Below, one piece after another: positions 6,611-11,082 of a stretch of 11,082 nucleotides of DNA. Location: assembly GCA_017616675.1 (NCBI GenBank), contig JAFZXR010000035.1:1-11082 (forward strand). The letters run 5' to 3'. Source of the DNA: Bacteroidales bacterium (GTDB lineage: Bacteria > Bacteroidota > Bacteroidia > Bacteroidales > F082). Below the pieces are notes generated by a model. The model was not told the DNA's origin. It ran no database searches and saw only the letters and a program-made list of their open reading frames with translations. Position 1 is the stretch's first letter. Each line of letters opens with the position of its first letter. A program made the position numbers and the translations under genes.

Positions 6611-7178
6611 CTTCATCCATCTCAATAGTAGCCCTGATGCCGAAAATCTCGCGTCGCGAGAAGTCTTCTGTTGCCGTCAGGCTGTCGCCGAAAATAATCT
6701 TGTCGGGGCTCGAAATCTTGACAAAATTACTTGTATAAATCTTCTTTTTCCTCTGATCCCAGAACAACGTCTCCGTCTCGAGCGTCTCCTGTGTCTTCAT
6801 ATTGGTGACCACCACGTTATGACGAGCTATGACGAGCTCTTTCTTCTCGAAGTTCACGCCGTAGTCGCCGCGTATCATGGATGTCGGGACGGTGTCGCCT
6901 ATGTCGAACATATAAGCTATGAAACCCTTAGGGAATTCAAGCATTGAGCTGTCGGCGTTGTCGTTGTCGAGACTGACCATCACGGGAGCTGAGAGCTTCG
7001 CCACGAGCATGCCCGAGTCGCTGCGTTCGATGACTACATCATAGGCCATCAAACCCGAAATGGTGTCGTAGTCGATAAACTGCTTGACGTCCTTTATCGA
7101 GTTTTCACAAGAAAACAACATCATAACAAGATGTGCTATGATGTTGATTTCAAGTACTATATAGACTAGTCGTTTCAA
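6603..7178 (-). CDS. lptC: LPS export protein LptC, lipoprotein form, TTG start
   Basis: The 191-residue protein fits the LptC family, the periplasmic bridge that takes LPS from the LptBFG exporter to LptA. After a lipoprotein-type leader (LFSC, lipobox Cys24) comes a beta-strand-rich LptC-like domain: YDVVIERSDSG near the front, then MIRGDYGVNFEKKELVIARHNVVV, ETETLFWDQRKKKIYT and FGDSLTATEDF. Alternating loss of V-x-x-N-x-x-T patterns fits the stacked jellyroll of Lpt proteins. In E. coli LptC has a membrane helix; a lipid anchor, as here, is common in Bacteroidota. The start is TTG: its TTGA overlaps the TGA stop of the TPR gene, and an in-frame TAA lies directly upstream, so no longer start is possible. 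The next ATGs (residues 19-20) would remove the leader. It sits between the TPR gene and the CNNM/CorC gene in the operon. Confidence 0.85.
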   Translation of the reverse strand: MKRLVYIVLEINIIAHLVMMLFSCENSIKDVKQFIDYDTISGLMAYDVVIERSDSGMLVAKLSAPVMVSLDNDNADSSMLEFPKGFIAYMFDIGDTVPTSMIRGDYGVNFEKKELVIARHNVVVTNMKTQETLETETLFWDQRKKKIYTSNFVKISSPDKIIFGDSLTATEDFSRREIFGIRATIEMDEDE

Positions 7179-8497
7179 TTATTCGAGAATCTAGCTTTTG
7201 TTGTCTCGTTGATCCAGCATTCCACCTGATATTCGTCGCCTTCGAACACGTTGTAGAAGAAAGCGTCTTCTGAGGTCGGGAACATCTTCGAGTAGTCGCG
7301 GATCATCTCGTTGGCCTTTGCTGCTATCGACGGGTCGACGGTCTTAGCTTTCACAAACTGGTCGACTGCTGCCCAATACACTGCCTTTGCCTGCAATGGG
7401 TTAGCGTTACAGTCTTTACCTGCCGAAGCGTAGAGGTAGCCGATGATCATGTAAGGCTCGCCGTCGGTTCTGTCGAGCTCGATGGCTTTTCTAGCGTAGA
7501 CACGGCCTTGTTCGCCGCGGCCTTCCTTAAGCATGATCTGAGCGAGGTACTTGTAGGCCTGTTGTGCCGACTTGGTATCCTGCGATTTTGTTGCCTCGAG
7601 GAGGTAGCTCACAGCCTTGTTGTATTCCTGGTCGGCGAGGTAACGCTTGCCAATGAAATATGCCGACTCAGGCGATGGGTTGAGCTTATGCAGCTTGATG
7701 GCCACTGCCAGATAGAGGTCGGTCTTGTCGCAGTTTCTTGCCGAGAGCACTGTGGCGATCTTGTTGAGGAGCTCCACGTTGTCAGGTTCGGCATCGAACT
7801 TCTTCTGATAGATGCGGACGAGGTCTTCGCAGTTGGCGTAAGGCTGCACGCCGCCTTCGAGGTTACCCTTTGTGGCTTGGTAGCTGGTGAGCTGTTTCTC
7901 GTTAGCTTCTTCGGTGTATTTCTTGATGTTGAAGTCGACGATGTCCATCAGACGGCTGTATTCGTCGAGGATGGCGGCTTCGTCGAGCTTGCCGGCCTTC
8001 ACCATGTTGATGGTTGTCGAGAACAATCCGTCGACGAAGGCGTAGTTGCTGTTGTTGCCTTCGAGGTCGACAGCGTCTTTCAAGGCGTTGTAAGCCTGTT
8101 CCATGCGTGAAGGATATCCCATGAGGTCGAGACCCATACGTCCTTTGATGTTACCCACGCCGCTCTTCGGGAAGTATTGGATACGTGTCTCGTAAACCAT
8201 GACGAGAGTGTCGATGTACTTTTCTTTCAAAGCCGGGTCGTTGGTGCTTCTGATGAGAGCGTTGTTGACGATCTTGGTACCGTCGGTGAGTGTTCTCTCT
8301 TTGTAGCTTGGGCAGTTGATGAAAACTCTTCTCCATGCCTGAACCATCACAGGGTTAGCTGATGCGGTCTTTCCGTCCCATTGTTTGAATGCTTCTCTGT
8401 AGACCGAGATGTCGGCGTCGCATTCTGAGTTTTGTGCAAATGCCATTGATGACATGCATAAAATTGCTCCGAGGAATAAAATCTTTCTTAATTTCAT
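7175..8497 (-). CDS. Secreted TPR-repeat protein
   Basis: The 440-residue protein has a clear signal peptide (MKLRKILFLGAILCMSSMAFAQ) and is probably periplasmic or attached to the envelope. The C-terminal half contains tetratricopeptide-like helix pairs, seen at about 276-307 (SAYFIGKRYLADQEYNKAV) and 312-344 (AYKYLAQIMLKEGRGEQG, then ARKAIELD). More degenerate helices lie before and after. It ends with YQVECWINETTKAR, a tail I recognise from Bacteroidota homologues next to lptC. TPRs act as protein-binding scaffolds, so an assembly role with LptC or the barrel protein is an inference from position only. Two cysteine pairs are possible (C26/C62, C223/C256), but pairing is not shown. The gene lies 19 bases after the barrel gene and its stop overlaps the lptC start by 4 bases, pointing to co-transcription and coupled translation. 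Confidence 0.85.
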   Translation of the reverse strand: MKLRKILFLGAILCMSSMAFAQNSECDADISVYREAFKQWDGKTASANPVMVQAWRRVFINCPSYKERTLTDGTKIVNNALIRSTNDPALKEKYIDTLVMVYETRIQYFPKSGVGNIKGRMGLDLMGYPSRMEQAYNALKDAVDLEGNNSNYAFVDGLFSTTINMVKAGKLDEAAILDEYSRLMDIVDFNIKKYTEEANEKQLTSYQATKGNLEGGVQPYANCEDLVRIYQKKFDAEPDNVELLNKIATVLSARNCDKTDLYLAVAIKLHKLNPSPESAYFIGKRYLADQEYNKAVSYLLEATKSQDTKSAQQAYKYLAQIMLKEGRGEQGRVYARKAIELDRTDGEPYMIIGYLYASAGKDCNANPLQAKAVYWAAVDQFVKAKTVDPSIAAKANEMIRDYSKMFPTSEDAFFYNVFEGDEYQVECWINETTKARFSNN

Positions 8498-8516
8498 GTC
8501 TTAAAATATTTTTTAG

Positions 8517-9803
8517 TTATTTGTATCTTCGTTTGACAAACCATTTGTCGCGCAGCGATATGCCGAACGACATGTTGAAATATGATTCTTGAATGAGGTC
8601 GTTTTTCACGGTGCCCATCCTGCCGATTTCGAATGCCACATTGAGCGACGTCATCGCGCGCGGGATTGGGAGTCCGAAGCCGAATGTCACACCATATTTA
8701 TTAATCGACGTTCCGTAGATGTTGAAGAACGTCTGGTCGTAATGGAATCCCGCGCGGTAAGTCACCTTACGGAAGTAGCTTGACACGCTGGTGTTGAACG
8801 GGGTGTAGCATCCGCCGATGGCGATGTTCCATGAGTCTTGCAGCGAGTCGTTGACGCCGTTCATGGTGAATGCCGACCAGTTACCCCAGTTGAAGTCGAC
8901 GCCCACGAGCCAGCGTTCGTTTTTCTGGAAGGTGAGGCCTGCTCCGATGCTTTGCGGGTATTTTATGCTTACTTTCTCGCCTTTTCTGTAAAGGATGGTG
9001 TCGATAGGCGTCTCGCTGTTCGAGCCGTAGCCTTTGAACATGGTGCGGATAAACACGTTGCGGTGAGCGTTCATGTTAGCCGGCAGGCCGTAGGTGGCGC
9101 CGAATGTCACGCTGTAGTCGTTGCCGATTTCCTGTTTGTACATCAAGCCCAAGTCAAAGGTTAAGTCGCTGAAATTCAGGTTGATAGTGCGCCTTTCGTT
9201 GTGGAAATAGATGTAATCGGGATAGTAAAGGGTGGTCTCGTCGGTGACGTTGCCGAAGATGTAGTTTAGCTTAAATCCGGCTGACAGTCCTTTGTAAATC
9301 TTGATGCCGCTGGCCCAGTAGATCTTGTTCAGACCTCCGGTGCCTTCGTAGTCGATGCTATATGGATAATCGAAGTCGAAGCTGGCTGTCGACGAGTAGG
9401 CGCGGTTGCTGTAAGGTGCCACGCCGAGGCCCATCTTGAGCCATTTCGTGACACCGAATCCGAGGTCGAAGTAGTCGAACGAGGCGTTGGAGCCTTTCTC
9501 GGCGGCGTCTGTGGTGCGATAAGTTACATATTTCATGTAGAATCCGGCGTCGAAGAGGAATGTCAGCGAGTCCATCGCGGCGTAGGAGGCAGGGTTGGAG
9601 TTGTTGAGCAAGTGCTTGTCGCTCATGGCGTTGCTGATGCCGCCCATGCCTTGCATGATGGTGTTGGTGCGGTTCTTTCCCATCGTTCCGAGGCCGAAGC
9701 GTGAGTACGGCGAAGAGATGTCGGATTGGGCAAAAACACTGCATGCCATGACGAAAATCATGGCGAACAAAAACAGTATTTTATGTAACTTATTGATTAT
9801 CAT
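8517..9803 (-). CDS. Outer-membrane beta-barrel protein of unknown function
   Basis: The 428-residue protein has a signal peptide (MIINKLHKILFLFAMIFVMACSVFAQ) followed by SPYSRFGLG (31-39) and NNSNPASYAAMDSL (67-80). This start pattern is typical of Bacteroidota barrel proteins with a FadL/PorV-like N-terminus. The remainder is a series of amphipathic strands rich in Gly, Tyr and Phe (for example GFGLPIPRAMTSLNVAFEIG), consistent with about 12-14 membrane strands. It ends with SFGISLRDKWFVKRRYK. Because the aromatic residue is not terminal, the C-terminal BamA signal is not of the E. coli type. Function is unknown; transport of a hydrophobic substrate or a surface scaffold role are both possible. 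The start codon overlaps the last 14 bases of coaX, so it is translated from the same message, and the TPR gene follows 19 bases on. Confidence 0.85.
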   Translation of the reverse strand: MIINKLHKILFLFAMIFVMACSVFAQSDISSPYSRFGLGTMGKNRTNTIMQGMGGISNAMSDKHLLNNSNPASYAAMDSLTFLFDAGFYMKYVTYRTTDAAEKGSNASFDYFDLGFGVTKWLKMGLGVAPYSNRAYSSTASFDFDYPYSIDYEGTGGLNKIYWASGIKIYKGLSAGFKLNYIFGNVTDETTLYYPDYIYFHNERRTINLNFSDLTFDLGLMYKQEIGNDYSVTFGATYGLPANMNAHRNVFIRTMFKGYGSNSETPIDTILYRKGEKVSIKYPQSIGAGLTFQKNERWLVGVDFNWGNWSAFTMNGVNDSLQDSWNIAIGGCYTPFNTSVSSYFRKVTYRAGFHYDQTFFNIYGTSINKYGVTFGFGLPIPRAMTSLNVAFEIGRMGTVKNDLIQESYFNMSFGISLRDKWFVKRRYK

Positions 9804-10521
9804 TAAATTCCAAAATCAATCTCAAGCCGTTAAACATAAAGTTTGAACCTGCAAAGTTACAGTTATTTAACGTATTTTGCAAGAAAATATTATCACCTCC
9901 GGTGATGAAAACGCTTAAGTCGTTGAATTTCAATGAGTAAAGACGGATAAATTCTTTTATTTCGTGTAAGATGCCGAGTTGCACGCCGCTTTGGAGGCAT
10001 TCGACGGTGTCGTCGCAGATGAGTTTCAGTTCGTCGCGGGTCGGCTCGCAGAGGGGCAGGAGGGCGGTATGTTCGTGCATTGCCTTGAAGCGCAGTTGCA
10101 TGCCCGGACTTATCGGTCCGCCGAGGTGACGGTCGTCGGCAGTGAGGATGTCGTATGTGATGCAGGTGCCGATGTCGATGACGAGGCTGTTTTGGTGTGG
10201 CCGTTCGGCGTAGGCTGCTGCCACGAGGGCCAGGCGGTCGGCACCGATCTTCGATTTCTCTTTATAGGTGAGGGTGAAAGGCAGTTTTGTCTCACTGTTG
10301 AGCACTATCACCTCGATGTTTTCGAGTTGTCGGAGGCAGTCTTGCACCATCCCGCCGACCGACGAAATTATACCTTTATTAATATTCGGGTGGCGTTGCA
10401 AGAGGTGCTTAAGGTCGTCGGAAAGAGGGTTGAAAACGTCGGTTTCGACGATGTTTTTGTCGTTGAAGACGGCATATTTTGCCTTTGTGTTGCCGATATC
10501 TATGGTTAAAAACTCGTTCAT
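9790..10521 (-). CDS. coaX: Type III pantothenate kinase
   Basis: CoaX phosphorylates pantothenate with ATP, the first step of coenzyme A synthesis, in the cytoplasm. The 243-residue protein shows the family motifs: DIGNT (8-12, ATP loop), KIGADRLA (91-98, with the catalytic Asp of GADR), VIDIGTCITYDI (114-125) and GGPISPGMQLRF (134-145). FITGGD near residue 210 completes the ASKHA fold. Homologues usually have a YxTP sequence just before GADR; here it reads YKEK, so Lys89 takes the place of the Pro. It is the first gene of the envelope operon, with a promoter 21 bases upstream and a 14-base overlap with the barrel gene. The start matches the family N-terminus (MNEFLTIDIGNT). Confidence 0.95.
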   Translation of the reverse strand: MNEFLTIDIGNTKAKYAVFNDKNIVETDVFNPLSDDLKHLLQRHPNINKGIISSVGGMVQDCLRQLENIEVIVLNSETKLPFTLTYKEKSKIGADRLALVAAAYAERPHQNSLVIDIGTCITYDILTADDRHLGGPISPGMQLRFKAMHEHTALLPLCEPTRDELKLICDDTVECLQSGVQLGILHEIKEFIRLYSLKFNDLSVFITGGDNIFLQNTLNNCNFAGSNFMFNGLRLILEFNDNQ

Positions 10522-10541
10522 TTTATATGAAATTCAAAATG

Positions 10542-10549
10542 CAAAAATA
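10542..10549 (-). promoter_or_regulatory. Promoter -7 element of the coaX operon (TATTTTTG)
   Basis: The minus-strand octamer matches TAnnTTTG, 20 bases upstream of the coaX ATG. A -33 TTG at 19-base spacing is not obvious. No other good promoter is seen within the genes down to the CNNM/CorC gene, so this is the likely start of the operon message. Confidence 0.55.
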
Positions 10550-10596
10550 GTAAAAAAATCATCATCAGGCATCATTTTTCGGCTGGTCACCTTCTT

Positions 10597-10679
10597 ACGG
10601 AAGACTTCCGTCATTTTAGTCGTCATTATCGAGCTGCCACCTCTCTTCGAGAGCTGAATGCTCTCTAATTGACGACTAA
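10597..10679. repeat. Nested palindromes between coaX and tRNA-Phe
   Basis: Three structures lie close together. ACGGAAG-A-CTTCCGT (10597-10611) is a perfect 15-base palindrome. TTAGTCGTCA (10616-10625) pairs exactly with TGACGACTAA (10670-10679). Inside that pair, GAGAGC (10649-10654) pairs with GCTCTC (10660-10665), and CTCTC (10641-10645) can pair alternatively with GAGAG (10649-10653). No ORF and no clear promoter sits in this stretch, which lies between the divergent coaX and tRNA promoters. It may be a degraded copy of an intergenic repeat or a structured RNA. Confidence 0.5.
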
Positions 10680-10736
10680 TGACTCTGCGAAATCTGCGAG
10701 AGAATAAAGCTTTGAGAAAAAATTTTCAAAAAAATG

Positions 10737-10766
10737 TTGGTGATATTAAAAAATGTTGTATTTTTG
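10737..10766 (+). promoter_or_regulatory. Promoter of tRNA-Phe (TTG, 19 bases, TATTTTTG)
   Basis: TTG at 10737-10739, a 19-base spacer and TATTTTTG at 10759-10766 match the Bacteroidota -33/-7 arrangement closely. The -7 element ends 17 bases before the tRNA 5' end. Confidence 0.75.
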
Positions 10767-10783
10767 CACCGCAAAACTAAAGG

Positions 10784-10856
<73 letters not shown>

Positions 10857-10859
10857 CTT

Positions 10860-10894
10860 AAAGCACTGATTCTCAATGAGTCAGTGCTTTTTTT
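10860..10894 (+). terminator. Rho-independent terminator of tRNA-Phe
   Basis: AAAGCACTGA (10860-10869) pairs perfectly with TCAGTGCTTT (10881-10890). CTCA/TGAG can extend the stem inside the loop, and seven T's (10888-10894) follow. On the other strand the T-run is short, so it is weaker for the converging LuxR gene. Confidence 0.88.
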
Positions 10895-10909
10895 CTTGCA
10901 CCTGATAAA

Positions 10910-11082
10910 CTATTTGTAAATCTCAGATTCGTCAACGAGGTTGTTCAGCAAGGCATAGACGGTCAAACCGGAAACTGATTTGATGCCGGTTTTGCGGACG
11001 ATGTTCTTGCGGTGTGTGATTACGGTGTGAACCGAAATAAACAATTTGTCGGAAATCTCCTTGTTTGTCAAGCCTTTTACGA
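10910..11082 (-). CDS. LuxR-type HTH regulator, C-terminal part (partial)
   Basis: The minus strand enters from the right edge and ends at a TAG at 10912-10910, giving 56 residues. They are the DNA-binding half of a LuxR-type helix-turn-helix: VKGLTNKEISDKLFISVHTV is helices 2-3 (recognition helix), followed by THRKNIVRKTGIKSVSGLTVYALLNNL (scaffold and last helix). HTVITHRKNI and SVSGLTVYA match a widespread Bacteroidota subgroup. The N-terminal part, which would show whether it is a response regulator with a receiver domain or a different sensor type, is outside the window. Its target genes cannot be inferred. It converges on tRNA-Phe, with the tRNA terminator between them. Confidence 0.88.
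   Translation of the reverse strand, partial: VKGLTNKEISDKLFISVHTVITHRKNIVRKTGIKSVSGLTVYALLNNLVDESEIYK

Noticed and set aside
7508..8110. 200-codon open frame on the + strand opposite the TPR gene
   Set aside because: Antisense shadow; Val- and Leu-rich reading that comes from the reverse codons of the TPR protein.
9740..9803. Lipobox (VMAC) in the leader of the barrel protein
   Set aside because: The signal peptide continues past the Cys to a better SPase I site (VFAQ), and the protein is a predicted barrel.
10268..10657. 129-codon open frame on the + strand over the coaX start
   Set aside because: It overlaps coaX and the coaX promoter and runs through the palindromic region; no family features.

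Overview
The window looks like a chromosomal segment of a member of the Bacteroidota, most likely order Bacteroidales. The evidence is: promoters of the TAnnTTTG (-7) type instead of E. coli-type -10 boxes; AT-rich gene leaders without clear Shine-Dalgarno sequences; a TonB-receptor-type N-terminus; a CNNM/CBS/CorC_HlyC protein next to lptC; type III pantothenate kinase; and a LuxR-tail protein of the type common in this phylum. These assignments rest on recognising families from memory, not on a database search.

Layout, left to right. (1) Bases 1-145 (-) are the N-terminal end of a secreted or TonB-receptor-type protein that runs off the window. (2) rpmB (L28, -) has its own promoter and terminator. 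(3) A 338-bp intergenic region holds an inverted pair of a short repeat, then a promoter for a lone DegT-family sugar aminotransferase (+). (4) mraY (-) converges tail to tail with it, with its own promoter and an expanded cytoplasmic loop. (5) A perfect 12-bp-stem terminator separates mraY from a PpiD-like periplasmic chaperone (-) that seems to have lost its parvulin domain. (6) A tightly packed minus-strand operon reads coaX > outer-membrane barrel protein > TPR protein > lptC > CNNM/CBS/CorC_HlyC membrane protein. The genes overlap or are at most 19 bp apart, and the operon ends just before ppiD, which has its own promoter. (7) A structured intergenic region is followed by tRNA-Phe(GAA) with a good promoter and terminator. 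(8) The C-terminal tail of a LuxR-type regulator (-) enters from the right edge.

Most of the window serves the cell envelope: peptidoglycan lipid I synthesis (MraY), LPS transport (LptC), outer-membrane protein folding (PpiD-like), a beta-barrel protein, and a possible surface-sugar aminotransferase. CoA supply (CoaX) heads the envelope operon. I see no CRISPR array, transposase, phage gene, toxin-antitoxin pair or obvious defence system. The unusual points are domain-level changes in housekeeping proteins (PpiD without parvulin, MraY with an insertion and a changed late motif), genes away from their usual neighbours (mraY, rpmB), and three intergenic repeat or palindrome regions.
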